DNA from: a virus
Length of the DNA stretch: 42,735 nucleotides
Virus record (IMG/VR): IMGVR_UViG_3300049846_000758
Span: 1-42,735 of that record
Reading direction: 5' to 3' (one strand)
This document shows positions 14,965 through 21,725 of this stretch, piece by piece. The translations under genes were made by a program, and so were the position numbers. The notes below the pieces were generated by a model. That model was not told where the DNA came from, did not search any database, and was given only the letters and a program-made list of their open reading frames with translations. Position 1 is the first letter of the stretch. Every line of letters starts with the position of its first letter.

Positions 14965-15878
14965 ATGAGCTGGCACTTTTCGCGGGCGCTGGTGGAGGAA
15001 TACTCGGCGGGAAGCTGCTCGGCTGGCGCTGCGTTTGTGCGGTCGAAATTGACCCGTATGCAGCAAGCGGGCTCGCGGCGCGGCAAAACGACGGCTGCAT
15101 TCCGGCTTTCCCGATTTGGGACGACGTTGCCACGTTCGATGGAAAACCTTGGCGGGGCTGTGTTGACGTGGTTTCGGGGGGCTTCCCGTGCCAGGACATC
15201 AGCGCAGCCGGAAAAGGAGCCGGAATCACCGGAGAACGATCTGGACTCTGGCGCGAAATGGCGCGCATTATTGGTGAAGTTCGACCGCGATTCGTCTTTG
15301 TGGAAAACAGTCCATTGCTTGTTTCCCGAGGACTTGCCCGAGCGCTCGGTGATCTTGCCGCGATGGGGTATGATGCGCGATGGGGAATTGTGGGAGCGCA
15401 TCACGCCGGCGCTCCACACAAGCGGGACCGGATCTGGGTTCTGGCCTACGCCAAAAAGCGCTCCAGCTGGTCCAGACTTTTCCAAACTGTCCCGGAGCAG
15501 CACTGGAATGAGCCTGCCGACTGCCGTGCAGATGTTCCAAACGCCAACTGTTCAGGACGCCAACGGACGGGACAGACACAACCAAAGGGACGGATCGACG
15601 CGGCCGAGCCTGCTGGGGCAGGTCAGGATGTGGCCCACTCCAGTTTCCTGCATGAGCAAAGGCAGCAGCCCAGCCTCTCTAACCAGGAAATGCGGCAAGG
15701 ACAGGTCAAAGGACCGGCTCGATCATGCAGTGATGAAGTCCGATGGTGGGCAACTGAACCCAGACTGGGTCGAGTGGCTCATGGGGTGGCCAATCGGGTG
15801 GACCGCCTTAGAGCCATTGGTAACGGACAAGTTCCAGCAGTGGTCAGGCTCGCATGGGAAACGCTGATCAAATCATGA
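14961..15878 (+). CDS. DNA cytosine-C5 methyltransferase
   Basis: 305 aa from ATG 14961 (ATGA overlap). C5-methylase motifs occur in order: I LFAGAGGGILGG, II/III VCAVEIDPYAAS, IV GGFPCQDIS with catalytic C77, VI FVENS, VIII HKRDRIWVLA, a variable target-recognition region (~175-260) and IX-X RLRAIGNGQVPAVV. All catalytic elements are present. It transfers a methyl group from S-adenosylmethionine to C5 of cytosine, probably as protection from restriction. Nearly the whole gene is also open in the +1 frame (see 14965), and the two start codons form ATGAATG. Confidence 0.93.
   Translation: MNELALFAGAGGGILGGKLLGWRCVCAVEIDPYAASGLAARQNDGCIPAFPIWDDVATFDGKPWRGCVDVVSGGFPCQDISAAGKGAGITGERSGLWREMARIIGEVRPRFVFVENSPLLVSRGLARALGDLAAMGYDARWGIVGAHHAGAPHKRDRIWVLAYAKKRSSWSRLFQTVPEQHWNEPADCRADVPNANCSGRQRTGQTQPKGRIDAAEPAGAGQDVAHSSFLHEQRQQPSLSNQEMRQGQVKGPARSCSDEVRWWATEPRLGRVAHGVANRVDRLRAIGNGQVPAVVRLAWETLIKS
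14965..15867 (+). CDS. Overlapping long frame inside the cytosine methylase
   Basis: 300 aa in the +1 frame relative to the methylase, starting four bases later at the second ATG of ATGAATG. It contains LVKFDRDSSLWKTVHCLF, LPRWGMMRDGELWERITPAL, three TPxxxD/WPTP segments (FWPTPKSAPA, QTPTVQDANG, MWPTPVSCMS) and the C-terminus LNPDWVEWLMGWPIGWTALE. I recall that pattern from a widespread set of phage proteins, but I cannot run a search. The same bases give methylase motifs IX-X in the other frame. It may be a true overprinted gene or a widely annotated shadow. Open length alone does not prove it, since antisense shadows here exceed 300 codons. Confidence 0.45.
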   Translation: MSWHFSRALVEEYSAGSCSAGAAFVRSKLTRMQQAGSRRGKTTAAFRLSRFGTTLPRSMENLGGAVLTWFRGASRARTSAQPEKEPESPENDLDSGAKWRALLVKFDRDSSLWKTVHCLFPEDLPERSVILPRWGMMRDGELWERITPALHTSGTGSGFWPTPKSAPAGPDFSKLSRSSTGMSLPTAVQMFQTPTVQDANGRDRHNQRDGSTRPSLLGQVRMWPTPVSCMSKGSSPASLTRKCGKDRSKDRLDHAVMKSDGGQLNPDWVEWLMGWPIGWTALEPLVTDKFQQWSGSHGKR

Positions 15879-16231
15879 AACGCCGCACGACACCGCGCCC
15901 GAAGGCGCTTTGGGTCCAGATCCGAGACGCAGGCAAGCCACCACAGAAGCATCAGCGCAAGCGCGTGCGACAGGTGTCCGCTGCTCAACGCGAGAGGCTT
16001 TGGGAATACCAGGGAGCCAAACGGCTGTTTTTGATGGGGCGAACGAGGTGCGAGCGGTGCAAATGCGTCGAGGAGCTGGAGTTGCACCACAAACGCGGCC
16101 GGCTGGGATCACTGCTGCCAGATCACCGATACTTTGCCGCGCTGTGCGGCAAGTGCCACCGCTGGGTGCATGAGCATCCGGCCGAGGCCCGGGCGGCGGG
16201 GTGGCTGGAGCAATGGGGGAAAAGTGAATGA
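15875..16231 (+). CDS. HNH-like nuclease-domain protein
   Basis: 118 aa from ATG 15875 (ATGA overlap). Basic N-terminus, then CERCKCVEELELHHKRGRLG and ALCGKCHRWVHEHP: two Cys pairs, LHH and CxxCHxxVHxxP in the order of a zinc-bound HNH fold. The His-His pair and the final His are in place, although the central Asn is not obvious. It could nick or cut DNA during recombination or packaging, or act structurally. It lies between the methylase and the RusA region. Confidence 0.7.
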   Translation: MKRRTTPRPKALWVQIRDAGKPPQKHQRKRVRQVSAAQRERLWEYQGAKRLFLMGRTRCERCKCVEELELHHKRGRLGSLLPDHRYFAALCGKCHRWVHEHPAEARAAGWLEQWGKSE

Positions 16232-16476
16232 ACGAAAAACCAAATGACGGCGGCGCGGCGTTTCCGTCTGGCCCTATGGGCGGAGAATTTCATGGAGAAG
16301 ATGGATACGTATGTCATCAATGGCCGGGGACGTGCGGCATGTCCCTGCGCGAATACTTTGCGGCGTCGTCGATGCAGGGCTTACGGGCTTCGCTCGGATA
16401 CCAGTGGGAGTCAGATATGGTTGCGAAGATGGCACTCGCCGATGCCGATGCGCTGCTTAAAGCGATGGGGAAATGA
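16228..16476 (+). CDS. Small conserved phage protein
   Basis: 82 aa from ATG 16228 (ATGA overlap). GGAAFPSGPMGG at the start, then GMSLREYFAASSMQGLRAS and a helical end (MVAKMALADADALLKAM). This order (G-x-A-FP, GMSLRxYFAA) is familiar from small early phage proteins of unknown function. It is soluble and has no catalytic motif. Confidence 0.7.
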   Translation: MNEKPNDGGAAFPSGPMGGEFHGEDGYVCHQWPGTCGMSLREYFAASSMQGLRASLGYQWESDMVAKMALADADALLKAMGK

Positions 16477-16868
16477 ATGACATCGCCAAACGAGCCATCG
16501 CAAATGCCGGCGCCGCCGTGCGCCGACTCAATCCGCACTTATTCCCGGGAGCCGGACCTGCGGCTGGTGCTCAACGGCTACGTGCCGATGAGCCACAACA
16601 GAGCCAGGGGCGCGCATTGGTCAGTGATGCACCGGGAGAAGATGCGGGCCGCAAAATTCCTTCGGGCCGCTATCGAATCCGATTTGTCGTCTATTCAACT
16701 CGGCCTTGCGACTGGGACAACTATCGAACGAAGGCTTTACAGGACTGCGTTGTCGCTGCTGGATTTATTCCAGACGATGGGTGGCGGACGCTCGAAGGCG
16801 AAGTCGTGACACGCAAGGCGAAGACAAAGATTGAAGAACGAACGGTGATTGAGATTTGGAAACTATGA
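16473..16868 (+). CDS. RusA-like resolvase, frame carrying the C-terminal half
   Basis: 131 aa from ATG 16473 (ATGA overlap). From about residue 68 it reads YRIRFVVYSTRPCDWDNYRT, then KALQDCVVAAGFIPDDGW and a basic end with IEERTVIEIWKL. DWDN and DD match the acidic metal-binding residues of RusA, the Holliday-junction resolvase of phages. The first ~65 residues do not resemble RusA. The proper N-terminal half (GYVPMSHNRARGAHWS) lies in the +1 frame beginning at 16477. A single gene is therefore split. A -1 frameshift, a one-base loss in the AAAA run at 16653-16656, or a pseudogene are the options. Confidence 0.65.
   Translation: MNDIAKRAIANAGAAVRRLNPHLFPGAGPAAGAQRLRADEPQQSQGRALVSDAPGEDAGRKIPSGRYRIRFVVYSTRPCDWDNYRTKALQDCVVAAGFIPDDGWRTLEGEVVTRKAKTKIEERTVIEIWKL
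16477..16809 (+). CDS. RusA-like resolvase, frame carrying the N-terminal half
   Basis: 110 aa from ATG 16477, the second ATG of ATGAATG. Residues ~29-65 (LRLVLNGYVPMSHNRARGAH, HREKMRAAKFLRAAI) match the start of RusA, where the first strand and the basic loop that contacts the junction lie. After ~residue 66 the similarity ends and the text becomes Ser/Thr/Leu-rich with no acidic catalytic residues. Moving to the -1 frame, for example at GCA-AAA-TTC (16651-16659), would join it to the catalytic half. The two together make about 130 aa, close to RusA at 120. Confidence 0.5.
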   Translation: MTSPNEPSQMPAPPCADSIRTYSREPDLRLVLNGYVPMSHNRARGAHWSVMHREKMRAAKFLRAAIESDLSSIQLGLATGTTIERRLYRTALSLLDLFQTMGGGRSKAKS

Positions 16869-17071
16869 GAACAACTAAAGAACAACTGGCCGGACAAATG
16901 TACGACGCTTACTGTGCAGCGGTTGGTGGCTTGGCGTTTAACGGATGCAAGTTGCCTTCGTGGAAAGAATTCGCTGCGGACCCTAACAAAGTCAAGCAGG
17001 CCGATGGATGGCGGACAGCAGCTCAAGCCGCGATCGATGAAATCGCAAATGACCCGGGGGCATGGGAATGA
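16865..17071 (+). CDS. Small conserved phage protein
   Basis: 68 aa from ATG 16865 (ATGA overlap). The sequence AYCAAVGGLAFNGCKLPSWK followed by EFAADPNKVKQADGWRTAA is a conserved phage pattern (VGG-x-AFNG-x2-LP-x-W, KQ-x2-W) that I recognise but cannot link to a function. It is helical and soluble, and sits in a row of short coupled genes. Confidence 0.7.
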   Translation: MRTTKEQLAGQMYDAYCAAVGGLAFNGCKLPSWKEFAADPNKVKQADGWRTAAQAAIDEIANDPGAWE

Positions 17072-17349
17072 TCAAGCGAACGAAGAACACGGTGGCACAG
17101 AAGCGGTGGCAAGATGCGATTGAGCCGGTGTGCGACTTCGCGGACGCGAACCGTGGCTTCCGCGCCGCGCTCGAAAAGCGGCTGGGCAAGCGGTTCCGGA
17201 GTCGGGAAAAGAACTGGCGCGTGATGCTGGACCTGTGGCTCACGCGCAACCCGGATCGCAGGCGCGAGCCGCTGGCCGGAACGGGCATTGTGGTGCTGGA
17301 AGAGGCCGAAAAGCTCATGGCAAACTGGCCTGAAAATAATGCAAAATAG
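17068..17349 (+). CDS. Small basic protein, unknown
   Basis: 93 aa from ATG 17068 (ATGA overlap; ATG 17062 is an alternative). Very basic and helical: EKRLGKRFRSREKNWRVMLD and LWLTRNPDRRREPLAG. It may bind nucleic acid. No family is recognised. Its 3' end overlaps the operator of P2, so it is the last gene of the first early operon unless transcription reads through. Confidence 0.6.
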   Translation: MIKRTKNTVAQKRWQDAIEPVCDFADANRGFRAALEKRLGKRFRSREKNWRVMLDLWLTRNPDRRREPLAGTGIVVLEEAEKLMANWPENNAK

Positions 17350-17380
17350 TGTTTGCATTCCTGCGGAGTTTGGGTAGATT
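17340..17380 (+). promoter_or_regulatory. Second promoter P2 with the same palindromic operator
   Basis: A perfect TGCAAA-N6-TTTGCA (17340-17357) overlaps a -35-like TTGCAT (17353-17358). A 16-base spacer leads to -10 TAGATT (17375-17380). The layout copies P1 base for base in the palindrome, while the spacers differ. It lies over the last codons of the preceding gene and drives 17436 onward. Confidence 0.7.
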
Positions 17381-17396
17381 GAACGCATCAAAGGCA

Positions 17397-17413
17397 CCGG
17401 GCCAGTAACCCGG
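17397..17413 (+). promoter_or_regulatory. Leader hairpin CCGGG-CCAGTAA-CCCGG
   Basis: This hairpin has the same 7-base loop CCAGTAA as the P1 leader. The stem is CCGGG/CCCGG here against GGGG/CCCC there, so the arms changed together while pairing was kept. CATCAAAGG precedes it, as CATCGAAGG does at P1. AGGA before ATG 17436 is the ribosome site, 15 bases downstream. The shared loop on different stems supports a real RNA element. Confidence 0.65.
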
Positions 17414-17435
17414 GGCCGAACGAAACAGGAACAGT

Positions 17436-17729
17436 ATGACGACCGAACGAATGAGCGAGGAAAAGTTTCTGACTGGGGTGGATCAATTCTGCAACGCGGT
17501 CATGCACGGGGTTGCCAAAATGCTCAAGAGCACCAGCCGCAAGATTGATTACTCAAAGGTTTGCGCGATCATGAAGGAAGAGGTTGGCAAGTTTTTCTCC
17601 ACTTCGGATCACACCTACGACTCGGAGCGGATTTGCGTTTTGAAAGGCAGCCTGAACGATGGTGTCATCGTGGCAGCCGTGATAGTCAACTGCGTCGATC
17701 GGGCAATTGCTGAAGGGGCTCTGCAATGA
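17436..17729 (+). CDS. First gene of second early operon, unknown
   Basis: 97 aa with AGGA seven bases before ATG 17436. The text is mixed helix and strand (MSEEKFLTGVDQFCNAVMHG, IVAAVIVNCVDRAIAEGAL). No family is recognised. As the first gene behind P2 and its hairpin it could be a regulator or a host-directed early protein, but no DNA-binding motif is evident. Confidence 0.6.
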   Translation: MTTERMSEEKFLTGVDQFCNAVMHGVAKMLKSTSRKIDYSKVCAIMKEEVGKFFSTSDHTYDSERICVLKGSLNDGVIVAAVIVNCVDRAIAEGALQ

Positions 17730-18139
17730 GTATCACCCTCTGCCTCTCCTGCGGCCAGCCCATGGCCCCCGGCGCCGAGCGGCCGCCGAGCATGGGCAAC
17801 TCGAACCAGTGCGTGCCATGCGCGACTGGCATATCACTTCCGGCCGAAGGATCGGCTGCGTATCGGGCCACGGACGGCCCAACTCCTGCCGAGTGCGGCG
17901 AGGCTCTTCGAGTGTGGCGGGACTGCCACGGGGCTGACGTGCGAGCGGTAGGAGACACTTTGCCACCGGTTACTGTGCCCAGGACTCATCCCCCTGCGGA
18001 GTCGGGACCGGCAACGACCGAGGCCGGTGGCAATCCCACTCCTGAGCGGGCTGGATACGCCCGCACACCGGGCGCCCAGGGCTCTGCCTCCGAGGCATCT
18101 GCTGGCGCCCACCCTTTCCCGCGCGGGAGGTGGACATGA
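17726..18139 (+). CDS. Protein with N-terminal zinc ribbon and disordered tail
   Basis: 137 aa from ATG 17726 (ATGA overlap). CLSCGQ (~6-9) and CVPC (~29-32) form a zinc-ribbon pattern. Residues from ~75 are rich in Pro, Gly, Ala, Thr and Ser (TVPRTHPPAESGPATTEAGG) and probably unstructured. It is coupled to the SNF2 helicase and could be a small partner. The family is not recognised. Confidence 0.55.
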   Translation: MSITLCLSCGQPMAPGAERPPSMGNSNQCVPCATGISLPAEGSAAYRATDGPTPAECGEALRVWRDCHGADVRAVGDTLPPVTVPRTHPPAESGPATTEAGGNPTPERAGYARTPGAQGSASEASAGAHPFPRGRWT

Positions 18140-20160
18140 GCACCATGCAGCCGCCCTCCGCTCCCGTGGTGCTGGCCATTGAGGATCTGCTTGCGTGGGG
18201 CAAGCCGACCCAGGTTCAGACCAAGGCCGGCCCGCGCATGGTCCGCAAGGCCGCACCGACCGAGGGCTTTTGGTCCGCGTGGAGGGCAGCCAAGGAACAG
18301 CTTCGGGCGGCCGGGGTGTCAGTCACGCAGTATCAGGGCCAGTGGCAGGTGGCTTGGTGGATCCCGATCGACCCGGAGCAACTGGCTCGTGAGCAGGCTG
18401 CCCGCGAGACCGCGCAGGCGCTGACCCGGGCGACGGACGCCGAAGTGGACGTGCCCCGGCCGGAGGGTCTGGAATATCGGGGTTACCAGAAGGCTGGCGT
18501 GGCGTTCGGGGCCGCGTGCTGGAAGGCCGGACGGGGTGTGCTCATCGCGGATGAAATGGGGCTCGGAAAAACAATCCAGGTGATCGGGCTCATCAACTCC
18601 ACACCGGAGATCAAGCGCGTGATCATCGTGTGCCCGAACACGCTCAAAGGAAACTGGAGCCGGGAGTTGCGGAAGTGGCTCACGCGCCCGTTGCGGATCG
18701 GGGTCCAGAAGGCCGGCGTGCCGTGGCTCGGTGACGTGGTGGACATCGTGATCGTAAACTACGACATCGTGCACAAGTATCCCGAGGCGCAGATCCCTTG
18801 CTGGGACCTGCGAGTGATGGACGAAGCGCACTACTGCAAAAACCCGAAGGCGCGCCGGACTAAGGCGACGCTGAGCACGCGGGCTTGGCGTAAGGTATCG
18901 TTGACCGGGACGCCGATCGAGAACCGGCCGGTCGAGCTGTGGCCAATCATAAGCGACCTGGACCCGGCATCATGGGACCCGAAGAAAGGCTTTTTTCGAT
19001 TTGCGAAGACCTACTGTGACGCGAAGAACAACGGCTTCGGCTGGGACTTCTCCGGGCACAGCAAGGAGCAGGAGCTACAGCACAAGCTGCGCAGCACCAT
19101 CATGGTGCGCCGGCTTAAGTCGGACGTGCTTACGGAGCTGCCGCCGAAGCGCCGGCAGATCATTGAGATCGAAGCATCCGGGAATTTCAAGGCCGCCGAG
19201 GCATCAGCGCGGGACGCAACGGAGCGGCTCGATGAACTGCGTGCGCGGGTGGAGTTGGCCCGGGCAAGCGACCGGCGCGAGGACTACGAGGCAGCCGTGC
19301 AGGAGCTTGAGGCGGGTGCTGGGGCTGCGTTCGCGGAGATGAGCAAGCTGCGTTACGAGCTGGGTATGGCCAAGCTTCCCGAGGCAATCGCGTTCATCGA
19401 GGACGCGCTGGAGTCGAGCAAGGTAATCGTGTTCGGGCATCACATCGACGTTGTTCAGGCGCTCAAGGCGAAGTTCCCGCAGGCGGCGGTGATCACTGGG
19501 GACACGCCTGGTGACCGACGCATGGCCGAGGTGGACCGCTTCCAGTCAGACCCGAGGTGCAATGTGTTCATCGGGAACAACGCGGCTGCGGAGGGGATCA
19601 CGCTCACGGCCGGGAGCCACGTGATCTTCGTGGAAGGCGACTGGGTGCCGGGCAAGCTGGCGCAGAAAGAGGACCGCGCTCACCGCATCGGGCAGCGGGA
19701 CTCGGTGCTTGTGACGTACCTGGTCGTGGACGGGACGATTGACGCGGACATGATCAAGGCCAACGTCGAGAAGCTCGGCGTCATTGATGCGGTGCTGGAC
19801 AAGGTGACGGACTACAAGGAGCAGGCTGCGGCACCATCGGCAGGCGATGCGACGTCGGTGCGGGCCGCCCGGGTCACGTTCGAGACGCTGGCCAAGGAGG
19901 CGATCGGCATGAGCCCAGAAGCGTGCGCGCTGGCGCTGGAGGGCATGCAGCGGTTGGCCGGCGTGTGCGACGGGGCCGCGAAGCGCGACATGGCGGGGTT
20001 CTCCGGGGTGGATGCGCGCATCGGGCACAGCTTTGCGGGGCAGGCGCGGCTCAGTCCGAAACAGGCCGTGCTGGCGGTGCGGTTGTGCCGGAAATACAAG
20101 CGCCAGTTGGGTGAGGAATTTGTGGCGCGGCTGGAGGCGTGCCGAGGAAAGTTGTCTTGA
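18136..20160 (+). CDS. SNF2-family DNA helicase/translocase
   Basis: 674 aa from ATG 18136 (ATGA overlap, GGAGGT upstream). Motif I ADEMGLGKT (138-146), II DEAH (229-232), III SLTGTPIENRP, IV VIVFGHHIDVV, V NNAAAEGITLTAGSHVIF, VI QKEDRAHRIGQRDSV. The order and texts are those of SNF2 proteins close to SMARCAL1/HepA. The first ~110 residues are phage-specific (SVTQYQGQWQVAWW), and the last ~110 form a small extra domain. In phages these proteins remodel or anneal DNA at forks. There is no nuclease domain. Confidence 0.93.
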   Translation: MSTMQPPSAPVVLAIEDLLAWGKPTQVQTKAGPRMVRKAAPTEGFWSAWRAAKEQLRAAGVSVTQYQGQWQVAWWIPIDPEQLAREQAARETAQALTRATDAEVDVPRPEGLEYRGYQKAGVAFGAACWKAGRGVLIADEMGLGKTIQVIGLINSTPEIKRVIIVCPNTLKGNWSRELRKWLTRPLRIGVQKAGVPWLGDVVDIVIVNYDIVHKYPEAQIPCWDLRVMDEAHYCKNPKARRTKATLSTRAWRKVSLTGTPIENRPVELWPIISDLDPASWDPKKGFFRFAKTYCDAKNNGFGWDFSGHSKEQELQHKLRSTIMVRRLKSDVLTELPPKRRQIIEIEASGNFKAAEASARDATERLDELRARVELARASDRREDYEAAVQELEAGAGAAFAEMSKLRYELGMAKLPEAIAFIEDALESSKVIVFGHHIDVVQALKAKFPQAAVITGDTPGDRRMAEVDRFQSDPRCNVFIGNNAAAEGITLTAGSHVIFVEGDWVPGKLAQKEDRAHRIGQRDSVLVTYLVVDGTIDADMIKANVEKLGVIDAVLDKVTDYKEQAAAPSAGDATSVRAARVTFETLAKEAIGMSPEACALALEGMQRLAGVCDGAAKRDMAGFSGVDARIGHSFAGQARLSPKQAVLAVRLCRKYKRQLGEEFVARLEACRGKLS

Positions 20161-20555
20161 CCACTGAATCCCAACGCATCGCCATTGCCGAGTTTTGCGG
20201 CGCAGTTTGGAAGCGCCAATCATTCAGCCCGTGGTATCCTGACGATGAGTCAAGGAACGTCTATTTCAGGAGATTGTATTTCATCGAACCGGGAGACATC
20301 CGGGGGCCTGCTACACTTCAAGACGCGTTTGGATGCGAGGTTGTAGCAGATGATCATTCGCACCTCCCCTCCTACCTCACCGACCTGAACGCGATGCGAT
20401 GCGCTCTGGATCGGCTGAACCGGCAGCAACGTGTCGACTTCATGAACACACTGCGAAAGATCGAGAAAGGTCCTACATCTGACTTTGATTGCATCATGTC
20501 GGACAGGTGGCCTGAGGCCCTTCTTCGCACGATCGGAAAGTGGGTTGAAGAATGA
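20157..20555 (+). CDS. Phage ABA-sandwich-like protein
   Basis: 132 aa from TTG 20157 (TTGA overlap; AGGAAA lies upstream; GTG 20139 is an alternative start). SYLTDLNAMRCALDRLNRQQ and EALLRTIGKWVEE follow the conserved L-x-DLNAM ... EA-x-L-R-T-x-G-K-W pattern of small phage proteins, placed by some databases in the phage ABA sandwich family. Function is unknown. It is coupled to a small membrane protein. Confidence 0.65.
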   Translation: MTTESQRIAIAEFCGAVWKRQSFSPWYPDDESRNVYFRRLYFIEPGDIRGPATLQDAFGCEVVADDHSHLPSYLTDLNAMRCALDRLNRQQRVDFMNTLRKIEKGPTSDFDCIMSDRWPEALLRTIGKWVEE

Positions 20556-20758
20556 TTTCCATTGCCATGAACACATTCATGATTGCGATTGTCATCGTGG
20601 TGCCGTTTGGTGTCGCGTGCGTCGCGTTCTATTGCTGGGGCTACAGTGAAGGAATCATCCAAGCTTCCGCCAAGCTGCTCGGCGGCACTCGGTTGGATGC
20701 TGACGAACTGAACGAGGAAACTAACGATAACACCGATGATACAAATCAGATCAACTAA
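20552..20758 (+). CDS. Small membrane protein with acidic tail
   Basis: 68 aa from ATG 20552 (ATGA overlap). Residues ~8-30 (FMIAIVIVVPFGVACVAFYC) form one membrane span. The tail is acidic and Asn-rich (DADELNEETNDNTDDTNQIN) and probably cytoplasmic. Possible roles are holin-like, superinfection or host-envelope functions. The sequence does not decide. Confidence 0.65.
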   Translation: MISIAMNTFMIAIVIVVPFGVACVAFYCWGYSEGIIQASAKLLGGTRLDADELNEETNDNTDDTNQIN

Positions 20759-20900
20759 ATACCTGGTCGGCGAAGAGCCAGCCACTATCGGCAAAGGGAA
20801 CGTGCGCCAGAATCTTAAGCGCATGACCGAGTGGCTTCACAAGCGGGGCCAGCCGAATGGATTCCGCCGGCGCCGAGCTCATCCCGTGCCAAAGGCGTGA
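20736..20900 (+). CDS. Short basic ORF before the head genes
   Basis: 54 aa from ATG 20736, overlapping the previous gene by 23 bases and ending one base before the ATG of the head protein. Sequence starts MIQIRSTKYLVGEEPATIGK and ends in a very basic stretch GFRRRRAHPVPKA. No good ribosome site is visible. It fills the gap exactly, which speaks for it. Its basic character suggests nucleic-acid binding. Confidence 0.5.
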   Translation: MIQIRSTKYLVGEEPATIGKGNVRQNLKRMTEWLHKRGQPNGFRRRRAHPVPKA

Positions 20901-20901
20901 T

Positions 20902-21636
20902 ATGGCAAACCTGTTCGTCGAAGCCATCGTCAAGCAACTGGCCCGAACCATTGCGCCGTCCCCGAGAACGGCTGAGCAGTGGGCCGAGGTTCCGGTGGCC
21001 ATCCGGGAGCGAAGCCTGTTCAGCGCACGGGTCACGAACACGCGGCATCTCCAGACGCTCAAGGACAAGATCGACATGATACTGGCCCCGCGCACGGAGC
21101 AAAACGAGGACGGGACTTTGGCAACTCGGGGCATGGACATCGCCACCGCCAGAAGGGACTTGAAGGACCTGCTGACGGCGCTGAACTACGACCCAGGCGC
21201 GGACGAGGGCACGATTAAGGACCTTGGAAGTGACCAGCGGATCGAGCTGCAACTGAAGCAGAACGTGGAGAGCGCCCAGGGCTTCGGGCAGTTCGTGCAG
21301 GGCACAGAGCCTGGGGCCATCGACGCGTTCCCGGCGCAGGAGTTGTTCCGGGCCGAGGACCGGATGGAGCCGCGTGACTGGGAGCAGCGTTGGCAGGATG
21401 CAGGGGGACAGATATTTGGCGGCCGGATGATCGCGATGAAGTCGTCGCCGATCTGGGAGGCGATCTCAGCGTTCGGAGTGGCCTGGCCGCCGTTCGACTA
21501 TAATTCCGGCATGTGGGTTCGCGACGTGGACCGCGACGAGGCGATCGCGCTTGGGCTGATGCACGAGCAGGAGCAGGTTGCGGTGCCGCAATCGAGCTTC
21601 AAGCTCACCGGGGTCGAGGAGCCCGAGCTGGAATGA
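20902..21636 (+). CDS. Mu gpF-like minor head protein
   Basis: 244 aa from ATG 20902, in the junction TGATATGG. The C-terminal half (RMIAMKSSPIWEAISAFGVA, PPFDYNSGMWVRDVDRDEA) is the signature of phage minor head/head morphogenesis proteins, where the PPFD-x-x-SGM motif recurs. It binds at the portal side of the capsid in known phages. Oddly it precedes the ParB-methylase and terminase genes, while usually it follows the portal. The start overlaps nothing and AAAGG lies eight bases before. Confidence 0.7.
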   Translation: MANLFVEAIVKQLARTIAPSPRTAEQWAEVPVAIRERSLFSARVTNTRHLQTLKDKIDMILAPRTEQNEDGTLATRGMDIATARRDLKDLLTALNYDPGADEGTIKDLGSDQRIELQLKQNVESAQGFGQFVQGTEPGAIDAFPAQELFRAEDRMEPRDWEQRWQDAGGQIFGGRMIAMKSSPIWEAISAFGVAWPPFDYNSGMWVRDVDRDEAIALGLMHEQEQVAVPQSSFKLTGVEEPELE

Positions 21637-21725
21637 ATTTCCTCCAGCCATGACAGCCCGCCGAAAAACTCCGTAAGGCATAGCGGACCAGCGGGACCTT
21701 GGCTGGGGGCACAACTGAACCAACG

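Noticed and set aside
14047-15066. Long antisense ORFs, here 339 aa, also at 27163-28197 and 6294-7280
   Set aside because: They are shadows of strongly supported + strand genes, have no recognisable motif and would be the only - strand genes.
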